A stretch of DNA of 64,000 nt, taken from Actinomycetota bacterium. GTDB lineage: Bacteria; Actinomycetota; Thermoleophilia; Miltoncostaeales; Miltoncostaeaceae. The stretch is taken from the NCBI GenBank assembly GCA_016870155.1, contig VGCE01000001.1:391218-455217 (forward strand), in the 5' to 3' direction. Positions 1 to 9,677 of this stretch are shown one piece after another (the stretch's first letter is position 1; every line of letters starts with the position of its first letter). The notes beneath the pieces are model-generated. The model ran no database searches, was not told where the DNA came from, and saw nothing but the letters and a program-made list of their open reading frames with translations. Made by a program: the position numbers and the translations under genes.

Positions 1-17
1 CAGCACCGGGTCGGGCG

Positions 18-604
<587 letters not shown>

Positions 605-608
<4 letters not shown>

Positions 609-2137
609 CAGTCCTCCTGCTGCGCCGCCACCTCGATGGCGCGGAACATCCCCGCCGCCTTGCGCTGGGTCTCCTCGAACTCCGACTCCGGGTTGGAATC
701 GGCCACCACGCCCGCGCCGGCCTGCACGTGGCAGCGGCCGTCACGGCACACGATCGTGCGGATGGTGATGCAGGTGTCGAGGTTGCCGTCGAAGCCGATG
801 TAGCCCACCGCGCCGCCGTACGGGCCGCGCTTGGTGGGCTCGAGCTCGTCGATGATCTCCATCGCCCGCACCTTGGGGGCGCCCGAGAGCGTGCCCGCGG
901 GGAACGTGGACCGCAGCGCATCCACGGCGCGCCGGCCGTCGGCCAGCTGCCCCACCACGCTGCTCTCGATGTGCATGACGTGGCTGTAGTACTCCACGAC
1001 CATGAGGTCCTTCACGCGCACCGACCCCGGGGCGCACACGCGGCCCACGTCGTTGCGCCCCAGGTCCACCAGCATCACGTGCTCGGCGCGCTCCTTGGGG
1101 TCGCCGAGCAACTCCTCGGCCAGCGCGAGGTCCTCGGCGCGGTCGGCGCCGCGCTGGCGCGTGCCGGCGATGGGACGGGTCTCCACCACGCCCTCGGTCA
1201 CCTTCACCAGCATCTCGGGTGAGGATCCCGCCAGTTGCACGTCGCCGCAGTCGATGAAGAACATGTACGGGGAGGGATTCACGGTGCGAAGGCCCCGGTA
1301 CACCGCGAAGGGCTCCAGGCCCACGGTGGCCGAGAACCGCTGCGAGGGCACCACCTGGAAGGCGTCACCCGCGAACACGTACTCGCGCACCGCCTGCACC
1401 GCGTCGCAAAAACGATCATGCCCGATGTTGCTCTCCACCGGCCCCACCTGCACCGGGCCGTGCGGCGCCGGGTGCGGCACCGGGCCCTGAAGGCGCTGCT
1501 TGATCGACCGGATGGCCTCCACGGCCGCGGCGTAGGCCACCGAGGGGTCCACGCCCTCATCCACCGGGCACGGCACGATGATGGTGGTCGAGCGCCGCAG
1601 GTGGTCGAACAGCACCACGGGCCCGGTGAGCATCATCACCATGTCGGGTATGCCGAGGTCGTCATCGGGCACGTCGGGGAGGTGCTCCACCGCGCGCACC
1701 AGGTCGTAGCCGAAGAAGCCCACGGCGCCGCCCCAGAACGCCAGCGGCTCGGCCGGGGGCGCCATGGCCACCTCATCCACCAGCGACTGCATCACCCCGA
1801 AGGGGTCGTCGGCGTCAAGCTGCTCCTCGGATCCGTCGGGGCGGCGCAGGGTGATGCACCCGCCCTCGGCGCGGACGACCGCCTGCGGGTCGATGCCGAT
1901 CATCGAGTACCGGCCGAGCCGCTGGCCTTGCTCGGCGCTCTCGAGCAGGAAGCATGGACCGCCGTCGCGCAGCTTGAGCATGGCGCTCACGGGGGTCTCG
2001 CAGTCGTCGAGGTAGGTGTGGGCCAAGGGCACCTGGCGGTAGGTGCCGGCCGCGGCGAGCACGCCGTCAAGCGCGGGCGTGACGGGCAGATCATCGCCGG
2101 CCGCGCGCGCGGGCACGTCGATGCGCAGGGTGGTCAC
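605..2137 (-). CDS. trpE: anthranilate synthase component I
   Basis: Converts chorismate to anthranilate using ammonia delivered by TrpG, the first step of tryptophan synthesis. The 510-residue product has an N-terminal LLES motif ([10 protein letters not shown]) near residue 60, which in this family is part of the tryptophan feedback site, and chorismate-binding motifs [10 protein letters not shown] and [11 protein letters not shown] in the C-terminal half. The reading frame stays open upstream through hisIE, but the GTG at 2137 overlaps the hisIE stop as GTGA and gives a normal-length protein. No attenuator is visible because there is no leader. Confidence 0.93.
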
Positions 2138-2796
2138 CCCGCCGCCCGCCTCCGCGACGCCAGCTCCTCGGCCACCTCGGCCACGCTCACGCCCTGCGAC
2201 TCCCACAGCACCACCAGGTGGTACAGCAGGTCGGCGCTCTCGTACACCAGCTCGTCGTGCTCCCCGCCCTTGGCGGCGATGGCCACCTCGGTGGCCTCCT
2301 CGCCCACCTTCTTGCACACGGTATCGATGCCCTTGGCCAGCAGCGACGCCGTGTACGACGACGCCGGGTCGGCGTCGGCGGCACGCGCAGTGACGATGGC
2401 CGCGAGGTCCGGCAGCATCGCGAACGGCGCGTTGTCGGCCCCAACGTCGCCCTGCAGGGGGTCGTGGAAGCAGGAGGTCTCGCCGGTGTGGCACGCCGGC
2501 CCCGCGGGCACCACCGACACCACGATGGCGTCCCGGTCGCAGTCGGTGGCGATGCCCGCGACCTCCTGCGTGTTGCCGCTGGTCGCGCCCTTGTGCCAGA
2601 GCTCATCGCGCGACCTGCTCCAGAACCATGTCTCGCCGGTCTCCAGGGTCTTCGCCAGCGATTCGGCGTTCATCCACGCCAGCGTGAGCACGCGGCCTGT
2701 CCCGGCGTCCTGCACGATGGCCGGCACCAGCCCGTCCTCGCCGAAGCGCACGCGCAGCGGCGCCTCGTCATCCTGCCCGTCGGCGGCCGCGCTCAC
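2134..2796 (-). CDS. hisIE: bifunctional phosphoribosyl-AMP cyclohydrolase / phosphoribosyl-ATP pyrophosphatase
   Basis: Carries out histidine biosynthesis steps 2 and 3. The 220-residue protein fuses HisI (about residues 1-115) and HisE (about 120-215). HisI motifs are [10 protein letters not shown], the metal-binding DCDRDA and the CHTGETSCF cysteine motif. HisE has the acidic helix motif [13 protein letters not shown] followed by ESADLLYHL. It starts at GTG, overlaps the upstream DeoC-like gene by 4 bases and overlaps trpE by GTGA, so His and Trp steps share one transcription unit. No other his genes are in the window. Confidence 0.93.
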   Translation of the reverse strand: MSAAADGQDDEAPLRVRFGEDGLVPAIVQDAGTGRVLTLAWMNAESLAKTLETGETWFWSRSRDELWHKGATSGNTQEVAGIATDCDRDAIVVSVVPAGPACHTGETSCFHDPLQGDVGADNAPFAMLPDLAAIVTARAADADPASSYTASLLAKGIDTVCKKVGEEATEVAIAAKGGEHDELVYESADLLYHLVVLWESQGVSVAEVAEELASRRRAAG

Positions 2797-3473
2797 GCCG
2801 CCACGCCCATGAGCGAAGCCACCATGTCGGCCGCGCCGGCCGTGGCCACGCGCTGGGCTCCGGCATCGAGCAGCATGACGGCGGCGTCAATGCTCGTGAC
2901 CCCGCCCGCCGCCACCACGCCGATGTCGGCCGCCAGGCAGTTGCGCATCACCTCGACGTCCTGCGTGCGCGCCGGGCCGGACAGCCCCGTGGCGGTCACC
3001 ACGAAGTCGGCCCCCGCGATGGACGCCACCTGGCATGCGCGGCGAAGCAGGTGCTCGCCCAGCAGCGGGGCCTCCACGACAGCGCGCACCATCACGTGCG
3101 CGCTCGTGGAATCGCGGGCGGCATCCACCACCGCGCCCAGGTCGGCGCGCGCCACCCCCGGCCGCCCCGACAGCAGGGCCGACACGTTCATCACCACGTC
3201 CAGCTCGCGGGCGCCCAAGGCGATGGCAGCCCGCGTGACGGCGGCCTTCGCGACGGTGTCATCGGTGCCGAACGGGTAGCTCACCACCGTGCCCACCTTC
3301 ACGTCGCCGCCCCTCAGCGTGTCGGCGGCCCATCGCACCATGGCGGGCGGCACGACCACCGATGCCATGTGCAGCCGCGCCGCGGCGGCGCAGTGCGCCG
3401 CCAGGTCGTCGGCGGTCACGCCAGCGCGAAGCAGCGTGAAATCGCAGCTCTTGGCGAGCTCACGGGCCCTCAC
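2793..3473 (-). CDS. DeoC-fold aldolase-like protein lacking both catalytic lysines
   Basis: The sequence is clearly of the deoxyribose-phosphate aldolase (DeoC) family and about the usual length (226 residues from the GTG at 3473). It opens with [10 protein letters not shown] in place of the usual DHTLLKP and keeps the active-site Asp92 in ELDVVMNV. The Schiff-base lysine of the family motif FIKTSTG is replaced by Val159 (DFVVTATG). The second lysine, in GFKPAGG, is replaced by Val187 (GVVAAGG). Lysines conserved elsewhere in the fold are also changed (ALLSG for ALKSG). It probably does not catalyse the deoxyribose-5-phosphate cleavage; its function is unknown. It overlaps hisIE by 4 bases. 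Confidence 0.8.
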   Translation of the reverse strand: MRARELAKSCDFTLLRAGVTADDLAAHCAAAARLHMASVVVPPAMVRWAADTLRGGDVKVGTVVSYPFGTDDTVAKAAVTRAAIALGARELDVVMNVSALLSGRPGVARADLGAVVDAARDSTSAHVMVRAVVEAPLLGEHLLRRACQVASIAGADFVVTATGLSGPARTQDVEVMRNCLAADIGVVAAGGVTSIDAAVMLLDAGAQRVATAGAADMVASLMGVAA

Positions 3474-3550
3474 GACGGGCGCTCTGCTGGGGCGTTCGGC
3501 ATGGCGCGGAAGTATAGGCGGGCACGGTCGGTGCCCGGCGGGCGCGGCCC

Positions 3551-4441
3551 CTACAGCCCCAGGCGGTCGAGCATGGCGTCGTCGCGACGCCACCTGGGCC
3601 TCACCTTCACCTGCAGGTCGAGGTGCACGGGCTCTCCCCATGCGCGCGAGAGCACCTCGCGTGCCTGCGTGCCGATGTCGCGGATCATGCCGCCGCCCTT
3701 CCCCACCACGATGCCTTTCTGGCTCTCGGTCTCGACGAAGATCCAGGCCTCCACGCGCCGGCCGCTGCGGGCGGGTGTGATCTCCTCCACCTGCACGGCG
3801 AGCGCGTGCGGCACCTCATCGCGAAGTCGCTGGATGGCCGCCTCGCGGATCATCTCGGCGGCCATCTCGTCGTCGGTCTGGTCGGTGCTCACCCCGTCGG
3901 GGAAGTACGGAGGGCCCTCCGGCAGCAGCGCGGGGAATTCCTCGCGCAGCGCCGCGAGGCCCTCCCCCGTGAGCGCGCTCACCGGGTGGATGGCGCGGAA
4001 CGTGGGCACCAGGTCCGCGGCCTGCGCGATCACCTGCGCCACCCGGTCGCGGTCGACGCGGTCCACCTGGTTCACCACCACGACCACGGGGAGGTCGGTG
4101 GACGCCAGGCGGTCGGCGATGAAGCGATCGCCCCTGCCCACCTCCTCCGCGGCATTCAGCACGAACAGCACGGCATCGGTGTCGGCCACGGTGCGGTCGA
4201 CGGTGTCCTGCATTCGCTCGGTCAGCCGGTCGGCGGGGCGCTGGAACCCCGGCAGGTCAAGCAGCACCGCCTGCCAGCCGTCCCCGCGCGCCACGGCCAG
4301 CACGCGGCGGCGCGTGGTCTGCGGCCGGGCGGAAACCGCGGCCACATGCGCCCCGGCAAGCGCATTGGCCAGCGTCGACTTGCCCACGTTGGGGCGGCCG
4401 GCCAGGGCCAACAGGCCCGACCGCAGCGTGCCGGGCGCCAT
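3551..4441 (-). CDS. era: GTPase Era
   Basis: Small GTPase that binds the 3' end of 16S rRNA and aids 30S assembly. The 296-residue protein has a G domain with P-loop GRPNVGKS (about residues 15-22), a TT-containing switch, G3 DLPG, a G4 that reads NQVD rather than the usual NKxD, and G5 SAL. The C-terminal KH domain carries GKGGGMIRDIG. The order era, lipid kinase, ybeY, phoH matches a cluster widely conserved in bacteria. Transcription continues from the kinase-phosphatase gene 3 bases upstream. Confidence 0.95.
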   Translation of the reverse strand: MAPGTLRSGLLALAGRPNVGKSTLANALAGAHVAAVSARPQTTRRRVLAVARGDGWQAVLLDLPGFQRPADRLTERMQDTVDRTVADTDAVLFVLNAAEEVGRGDRFIADRLASTDLPVVVVVNQVDRVDRDRVAQVIAQAADLVPTFRAIHPVSALTGEGLAALREEFPALLPEGPPYFPDGVSTDQTDDEMAAEMIREAAIQRLRDEVPHALAVQVEEITPARSGRRVEAWIFVETESQKGIVVGKGGGMIRDIGTQAREVLSRAWGEPVHLDLQVKVRPRWRRDDAMLDRLGL

Positions 4442-4444
4442 CCG

Positions 4445-5221
4445 TCAGCCCCAGATCTGGAACAGCAGCAGGGTCAGCCCCGCGCCGAGCAGCGCGCCCG
4501 CAACCACCTCGGCCGCCGAGTGGAATCCGGCCTCCACGCGCGACTGCGCGACCAGGAGGGCGATGAGGAACGCCAGGGTGGAGACCAGCGCCCCGTGGGT
4601 GAGGGGCAGCACGATCAGCGTGATGGCCATCCACGCGGCGAACGCCACCGCCGCGTGCCCCGACGGGAACCCCCCGCGAAGCGCCGTGCCGGCGCCCGAA
4701 TACGCCTTGAGCGCCACCACGGCGATGACGGCGACCACGATGACGATCACCGCCACGTGCGTGGGGGCCTGCCGAACGCCCTGCAGCAGGTCGCGGCCCG
4801 GCTCCGACAGCCGGCCGTAGAGGATGAGGTACGCCACCGCGACGGCCGCGAGCGCGGCGATGAGCACGGCACCCGCCGCGACGTCCTTCGCGACCTTCAC
4901 GACGGGGTGGTACGAGGTGACCACCACGTCAATGGCGGCCTCGAGCGCCGTGTTGAACATCTCGGCCACCAGCACGAGCGCCACCACGATCACCAGCGCT
5001 AGCAGCTCGAAACGACTGACCCCCAGCACGAGGGCGAGGATGAGCACCAGCACCCCGGCGGCCACGTGGATCTGCATGTTGCGCTGCGTGCGCAGCACGA
5101 ACACGATGCCCTCGAACGCCCACGTGAACGACGAGCGCAGCGACCCCTGCTTGGGAAGCGCACCGGGGCGCGGCTCGCGCAGCAGGCGCTGCGCAGGGCG
5201 GTCGTCGTCGGGCGTGCTCAT
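4445..5221 (-). CDS. DgkA-type lipid kinase fused to PAP2 phosphatase
   Basis: Membrane protein of 258 residues with two enzyme modules. Residues about 25-130 resemble small prokaryotic diacylglycerol/undecaprenol kinases, with three hydrophobic helices and the motif AEMFNTALEAAIDVV. Residues about 150-258 form a PAP2 phosphatase: RGGFPSGHAAVAFA supplies the PSGH motif and SRVEAGFHSAAEV the SR...H motif, with Glu where Asp is common. One chain could therefore both phosphorylate and dephosphorylate a lipid alcohol such as undecaprenol; the substrate is inferred from family and from its place beside era and ybeY. The ATG at 5221 overlaps the ybeY stop (ATGA), which fixes the start. Confidence 0.85.
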   Translation of the reverse strand: MSTPDDDRPAQRLLREPRPGALPKQGSLRSSFTWAFEGIVFVLRTQRNMQIHVAAGVLVLILALVLGVSRFELLALVIVVALVLVAEMFNTALEAAIDVVVTSYHPVVKVAKDVAAGAVLIAALAAVAVAYLILYGRLSEPGRDLLQGVRQAPTHVAVIVIVVAVIAVVALKAYSGAGTALRGGFPSGHAAVAFAAWMAITLIVLPLTHGALVSTLAFLIALLVAQSRVEAGFHSAAEVVAGALLGAGLTLLLFQIWG

Positions 5222-5646
5222 GCCGACCCGGCCGCGTGCACGATGTCGTCCTGCAGAGCCAGCATCTCGCCGTCGTCCACCTCGTGGTCGTAGCCCACCA
5301 GGTGCAGTAGGCCGTGCACGGCCAGCGTGGTGAGGGGCTCCTGCGCCGCCTCGGGGCAGATGAGGATGTCCCCGAGCTCGGGCGGCGGTCCCTCGGTCGG
5401 CCAGTCGCGCGCCTCGGGGCCGTCCACCGGGAACGACAGCACGTCGGTGGGCTCGGGCGTGCCGCGGTGCGCCCCGCTGATGTCCGCCATCTCGTCGGGC
5501 GAGATCACCACCAGGCCCACCGTGGCCCTCTCGATGCCCACCTGCGCGCATGCGAACCGCACGTGGTCGACGAGCGGCGCCAGGTCAACCCGCTGCGCGC
5601 CGTCGCCGAGGCGTGCCTCGACCTCGATCAGGTCTCCTCGCCCCAC
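5218..5646 (-). CDS. ybeY: endoribonuclease YbeY
   Basis: Metal-dependent RNase needed for 16S rRNA 3'-end maturation and ribosome quality control. The diagnostic zinc site HGLLHLVGYDHE (three His) lies at about residues 107-118, and TDVLSFPVD matches the family motif. Length is 142 residues from the GTG at 5646, which overlaps phoH by 19 bases. A CTG at 5631 that overlaps the phoH stop as CTGA is an alternative start and would give MIEVEARL, close to the usual YbeY N terminus. Confidence 0.92.
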   Translation of the reverse strand: MGRGDLIEVEARLGDGAQRVDLAPLVDHVRFACAQVGIERATVGLVVISPDEMADISGAHRGTPEPTDVLSFPVDGPEARDWPTEGPPPELGDILICPEAAQEPLTTLAVHGLLHLVGYDHEVDDGEMLALQDDIVHAAGSA

Positions 5647-6593
5647 GGGTTGTCGCCCTCCTCATGCACGCGGTAGGCCTCGACGATGCGCTGCACCAGC
5701 TTGTGGCGCACCACGTCGTCCTTGGTGAAGCGCACCACGCCGATGCCGGGGATTCCGCCGAGCACGCGCTCGATGTCGGCCAGGCCCGACCGGCGATCAC
5801 GCGGCAGGTCGACCTGCGTGACGTCGCCGGTCACCACCACGGTCGACCCGAAGCCCAGGCGCGTGAGGAACATCTTCATCTGCTCGATCGTGGTGTTCTG
5901 CGCCTCGTCGAGGATGATGAACGAGTCGTTGAGCGTGCGGCCGCGCATGAAGGCCAGGGGCGCCACCTCGATCTGCCCGCGCTCGAGGTATTGCTGCGCG
6001 CGGTCGGCATCGAGCATGTCGTGCATGGCGTCGAAGAGCGGGCGCAGGTAGGGGTCGACCTTCGCCGCGATGTCACCGGGCAGGAACCCCAGCTTCTCCC
6101 CCGCCTCCACCGCGGGCCGCGTGAGGATGATGCGCCCTACCTCTCGGCGCGACAGCGCCGCGGCGGCGAGCGCCACGGCGAGGTAGGTCTTGCCCGTCCC
6201 TGCCGGGCCGATGCCGAACGTGATGGTGTTCGTCCTGATGGCGTCCACGTAGGCCTTCTGGCCCGCCGTGGTGGGCGTGATGCTGCGCTGGCGGTGGCGC
6301 CACACCACGTCGCCGAGCAGGGCGTCGGGGCGTCCGGCCTGCTCCACGGCCGACGCCACGGCCTCGATCATCGTGGGTGCGATGGTGCGCCCGGAGTCGA
6401 CGAGGCGCGCCAGCTCGTCCACCACGGCCACGCCGCGGTCCACGCGGGGGTCGTCGCCCGTGAGCACCAGGCGGTTGCCCCTCAGGCTGATGTCGAGCTT
6501 CAGGCGGTCCTCCAGCGCGCGGATCACGGCGTCGTGCTCTCCCGCGAGCTCCACGGCCACGCGGTCCGGCACCTCGATGACCCTCTCGCTCAT
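5628..6593 (-). CDS. phoH: PhoH-like ATPase
   Basis: Predicted cytoplasmic ATPase of the PhoH/PhoL family (321 residues), usually encoded next to ybeY and linked to RNA metabolism. An N-terminal region of about 80 residues looks KH-like (NRLVLTGDD). The core has Walker [13 protein letters not shown] near residue 135 and Walker [11 protein letters not shown] near 235. The ATG start lies 7 bases after the HIT gene stop is cleared. The biochemical role is poorly defined in the family as a whole. Confidence 0.92.
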   Translation of the reverse strand: MSERVIEVPDRVAVELAGEHDAVIRALEDRLKLDISLRGNRLVLTGDDPRVDRGVAVVDELARLVDSGRTIAPTMIEAVASAVEQAGRPDALLGDVVWRHRQRSITPTTAGQKAYVDAIRTNTITFGIGPAGTGKTYLAVALAAAALSRREVGRIILTRPAVEAGEKLGFLPGDIAAKVDPYLRPLFDAMHDMLDADRAQQYLERGQIEVAPLAFMRGRTLNDSFIILDEAQNTTIEQMKMFLTRLGFGSTVVVTGDVTQVDLPRDRRSGLADIERVLGGIPGIGVVRFTKDDVVRHKLVQRIVEAYRVHEEGDNPWGEET

Positions 6594-6600
6594 GCGCGCC

Positions 6601-6945
6601 TCACATCATGTCCGACATACGGGATCCGCCCATCACGTGCCAGTGCAGGTGGTGCACGCTCTGCCGGGCGTCGTCGCCGTGGTTGGTGGTCACCCGGTAG
6701 CCCGTGGGCTCGAGGTCGTGCTCACGCGCCACCGCGGCGATGAACGCCAGCATGTCCGATCGCTCCGCGGGGGTGAGCCCCTCCACCCCCGCGAGCGAGT
6801 CGACGTGCCGCTCGGGGATGACCAGCACGTGCACGGGGGTCTTCGGGTTGATGTCGTTGAACGCCACCATGCCGTTCTCGCGGCGCAGCACCTGAGCGGG
6901 GATCTCCCCCGCGACGATCCTGCAGAACAGGCAGTTGTCGGCCAT
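6601..6945 (-). CDS. HIT-family nucleotide-binding protein
   Basis: Small HIT hydrolase of 114 residues that acts on purine nucleotide phosphoramidates or dinucleoside polyphosphates. Two cysteines in NCLFCRIV begin the protein, as in HinT-like members. The histidine triad HHLHWHVMGG is at about residues 96-105. Its ATG shares one base with the rsmE stop (TGATG), so it is part of the same operon. The substrate cannot be told from sequence. Confidence 0.92.
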   Translation of the reverse strand: MADNCLFCRIVAGEIPAQVLRRENGMVAFNDINPKTPVHVLVIPERHVDSLAGVEGLTPAERSDMLAFIAAVAREHDLEPTGYRVTTNHGDDARQSVHHLHWHVMGGSRMSDMM

Positions 6946-7694
6946 CAGCCCCTCCCCTCGCGCCCGCTGGTGGCCAGCGCCAGCGCCGCGATGGCCGCCG
7001 TCTCGGTGCGCAGCATGCCGTCGCCCAGGGCCGCCGATGTGATGCCGCGATCGGCCGCGGTCTGCAACTCATCATCGGCGAACCCCGTGTCCGGGCCCAC
7101 CAGCAGGGCCACCGGGGCATCGTGCGGGCGGGCACCCAGCACCTGCGCGAGTGGCGCGGTGACGCGGGGGTCGAGGATGACCCCCTCCTCGGGAACGATC
7201 TGGCTCAGCACGTGGTCGAACGGTACCAGCGGCCCCGGGGCGGGCCACGTGCCCCGGCCGCTCTGGCGGGCCGCCGCCTCGGCTACGCGGGCCATGCGCT
7301 CGGCGCGCTTGCCCCAGGCCCGGGCATCGGGCACCCGCTTGGCGCGCGCCGTGGCCATCACGCCCAGCGAGAGCGCGCCCAGCTCGGCCGCCTTCCCGGC
7401 GATCAAGTCGAGGCGCGAGGCATCGCACAGGCCCACCCACAGGTGCACCGGGGGCACGGTGGGCGCCGTGCGCGGGTCACCCGATACCCGCAGCACGGCA
7501 GGCGGCCCGGGGTCGTCCACCACGCAGGGCCACAGCAGCCCAGAGGGCGCGATCACCTCCACCTCATCCCCGGCCCTGCGCCGCACCACGCGCGCCAGGT
7601 GATGGGAATCGGCATCGCCCAGCACCACGGGGGCGCCCGCCACGGGATCGGTGCCCACCACATAGCGGAACCTGTGGGCGGCCGGGCGACTCAC
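6945..7694 (-). CDS. rsmE: 16S rRNA m3U1498 methyltransferase RsmE
   Basis: SPOUT methyltransferase that methylates N3 of U1498 in 16S rRNA. The 249-residue protein has an N-terminal PUA-like region containing DSHHLARVVRRR. The C-terminal trefoil-knot motifs are LLVGPDTGFADDEL and LGDGMLRTETAA, which bind S-adenosylmethionine. The GTG start overlaps the prmA stop by GTGA. The order dnaJ, prmA, rsmE is common in bacteria and supports the assignment. Confidence 0.93.
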   Translation of the reverse strand: MSRPAAHRFRYVVGTDPVAGAPVVLGDADSHHLARVVRRRAGDEVEVIAPSGLLWPCVVDDPGPPAVLRVSGDPRTAPTVPPVHLWVGLCDASRLDLIAGKAAELGALSLGVMATARAKRVPDARAWGKRAERMARVAEAAARQSGRGTWPAPGPLVPFDHVLSQIVPEEGVILDPRVTAPLAQVLGARPHDAPVALLVGPDTGFADDELQTAADRGITSAALGDGMLRTETAAIAALALATSGREGRG

Positions 7695-8611
7695 GCCCGC
7701 AGCCTCACCGACGCCCAGCCGTCCTCGGGCATGCGCTCGGCCTCGGTCAGTCCCAGCGGAGCGAACGCCGCCACGGCGGCGTCCACCTCGTGCTGGCGCA
7801 GCCCCGACAACACCGCGTGCTCCACCGTGCGTCCCGGCGAGCTGCGCCCGGCGCCGGATTCCACGCCGGCGTCAGGTCCCTGCGCCCCGGCGATCTGCTG
7901 CGCGAGCACGGTGAGCACCTCGAGCGTGATGTTGGCCAGCAGCACCGGGGCGACCGGCAGGGGATCCTCCCCGATCACCGCCCGGCGCACGTGGATGCCG
8001 TCCACCATGTTGGCGCGGGCGGCACGGGCCGTCGCCGCCACGGAGTCGGGGTCGAAGTCGATCGCCGCCACCGGCCCGAAGCCCAGCCTGCGCGCCGCGA
8101 TGGCGAGGATTCCCGACCCGCACCCGGCATCGAGCACGGCGCCCCGCACGGGCTCGCGCTGCAGAAGCTCGAGCGCCGTGCGCGTGGTGGGGTGCTGGCC
8201 GGTGCCGAAGGCCATGCCGGGGTCGATCACCACATCGTGCATTCCGGCCACCGGCGCCACCCACGGCGGACGCACGCGCACGCGCCCCGCCACCACCGGC
8301 TGGTGGAAGTCGCGCAGGGCGTCGCGCCAGGAGTCGTCCTGGTCGGCCTGCGACACCGTGGCGTCCACGCCCGCGGCAGCCAGGTGCGTGCGCAGGGCGT
8401 CGGCTCCCGGGCACTGCGCGACGGGCATCCAGATGTCGATGGCCACGCTGCCGCCCTGGGCATCGCCCTGCATGCATCCCACCCCCGTGAGCGCGTGGCA
8501 CTCGGCCACCGCCAGGTCGGCGTCGCCCGCGGCCACCACGGCCGTGAGCCGGATGATGCGATCAGCGGAAGGCGTGGCGGAGCCGGCCGAAGAAGCCCTC
8601 GTCATCGCCAT
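7691..8611 (-). CDS. prmA: ribosomal protein L11 methyltransferase
   Basis: Methylates lysines and the N terminus of ribosomal protein L11. The C-terminal Rossmann domain has VLDAGCGSGILAIAA for S-adenosylmethionine binding, preceded by DPGMAFGTGQHPTT and followed by LANITLEVL, all typical of PrmA. The start is uncertain. The first beta strand (IIRLTAVVAAG) lies just after the dnaJ stop, and no ATG, GTG or TTG sits directly before it. I chose the ATG at 8611, which has a GGGGA a few bases upstream but overlaps dnaJ by 50 bases. A GTG at 8539 would cut into the first strand. Confidence 0.87.
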   Translation of the reverse strand: MAMTRASSAGSATPSADRIIRLTAVVAAGDADLAVAECHALTGVGCMQGDAQGGSVAIDIWMPVAQCPGADALRTHLAAAGVDATVSQADQDDSWRDALRDFHQPVVAGRVRVRPPWVAPVAGMHDVVIDPGMAFGTGQHPTTRTALELLQREPVRGAVLDAGCGSGILAIAARRLGFGPVAAIDFDPDSVAATARAARANMVDGIHVRRAVIGEDPLPVAPVLLANITLEVLTVLAQQIAGAQGPDAGVESGAGRSSPGRTVEHAVLSGLRQHEVDAAVAAFAPLGLTEAERMPEDGWASVRLRA

Positions 8612-9677
8612 CGTCCCCGTGCTCCTCCAGGTGCTCGGAGAGCGGACGCAGGGCCTCGCGGCCCTCGTCGGACGTGATGCGCGGCACGCGCACATCGACG
8701 ATCACCACCTGGTCGCCGTGCTGGCGGCCGTGCACCACGGGGAAGCCCTTGCCCTTGAGGCGGATCTCCGCGCCGGGCTGCGTTCCCGCGCGCACCTCCA
8801 CCTGCTCCTCGCCCTCGATGGTGGGAACCGAGACGGTGGTGCCGGTCATCGCGGCGGTCACGGGGACGCTGACCTCGTGGATGATGTCGAGGTCGTCGCG
8901 GATGAAGCGGTCGTCGGGCAGCACGCGCACCTCCACGTAGAGGTCGCCATCCGGCGCCCCGGGGTCGCCCGCACCACCGCGCCCCTGCAGCCGGATGCGC
9001 TGCCCCGTCGCGATTCCCGCCGGCACGCGCACGCTCACGGTGGATCGCGCGCGCACCCGCCCGCGCCCGCCGCAGGTGCCGCACGGAGTGGAGATCTCGC
9101 GCCCGGTGCCGCGGCACGAGGGGCAGGGGGTCTGCCGCACCATCTGCCCAAGGGGGGTGCTCACGGCCTGGCGCATCTGGCCCGCTCCACCGCAGGTGGC
9201 GCACGTGTGCACCTCGGTGCCGGGCGCCGCACCCACCCCATCGCACGCCTGGCACTCCTCCACCCGCTCCACCACCACGTCCTTCTCCACCCCCAGCGCC
9301 GACTCCACGAAGGTGACCTGCGTGGCCACCAGCACGTCCTCGCCCGCCGCCGGGCCGCCCGCGCCGAAGATGTCGGCGCCGCCGAAGAAGGCATCGAAGA
9401 TATCCTGGAACGATCCGAAGCCCTGCGCCCCCGCGCCGCCTCCGGCACCGCGCACGCCGGCGTGGCCGAAGCGGTCGTAGCGTGCGCGCTGGTCGGCGTC
9501 GGAAAGCACCTCATAGGCCTCCGCGACCTCCTTGAAGCGCTCCTCGGCGGTGGGGTCACCCGGGTTCACATCGGGGTGCAGCTCGCGTGCCAGCCGCCGG
9601 AAGGCCGACTTGATCTCCTGGTCGGATGCGCCGCGCGAGACGCCCAGCACCTCGTAGTAGTCACGTGTGGTCGGCAT
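8562..9677 (-). CDS. dnaJ: chaperone DnaJ (Hsp40)
   Basis: Co-chaperone that delivers substrates to DnaK and stimulates its ATPase. The 371-residue protein is a complete type-I DnaJ: J domain with the HPD motif (RELHPDVNPG) at about residues 32-41, a Gly/Phe-rich linker, and four zinc-binding repeats CQACDGVG, CATCGGAG, CPSCRGTG and CGTCGGRG between about 140 and 215. Substrate-binding barrels and an acidic C terminus follow. dnaK and grpE are not in the window, so this copy belongs to the separate hrcA-dnaJ cluster rather than a dnaK operon. Confidence 0.96.
   Translation of the reverse strand: MPTTRDYYEVLGVSRGASDQEIKSAFRRLARELHPDVNPGDPTAEERFKEVAEAYEVLSDADQRARYDRFGHAGVRGAGGGAGAQGFGSFQDIFDAFFGGADIFGAGGPAAGEDVLVATQVTFVESALGVEKDVVVERVEECQACDGVGAAPGTEVHTCATCGGAGQMRQAVSTPLGQMVRQTPCPSCRGTGREISTPCGTCGGRGRVRARSTVSVRVPAGIATGQRIRLQGRGGAGDPGAPDGDLYVEVRVLPDDRFIRDDLDIIHEVSVPVTAAMTGTTVSVPTIEGEEQVEVRAGTQPGAEIRLKGKGFPVVHGRQHGDQVVIVDVRVPRITSDEGREALRPLSEHLEEHGDDGDDEGFFGRLRHAFR

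Noticed and set aside
1..17. Start of the next trp gene downstream of trpG
   Set aside because: Only 17 bases are visible, which is too short to call.
2235..2812. Long open frames on the strand opposite to housekeeping genes, several over 500 codons long in places
   Set aside because: In very GC-rich DNA the complementary strand is open by chance. Their products are rich in Arg, His, Ala and Gly, with no family motifs, and every one lies across a clear gene.
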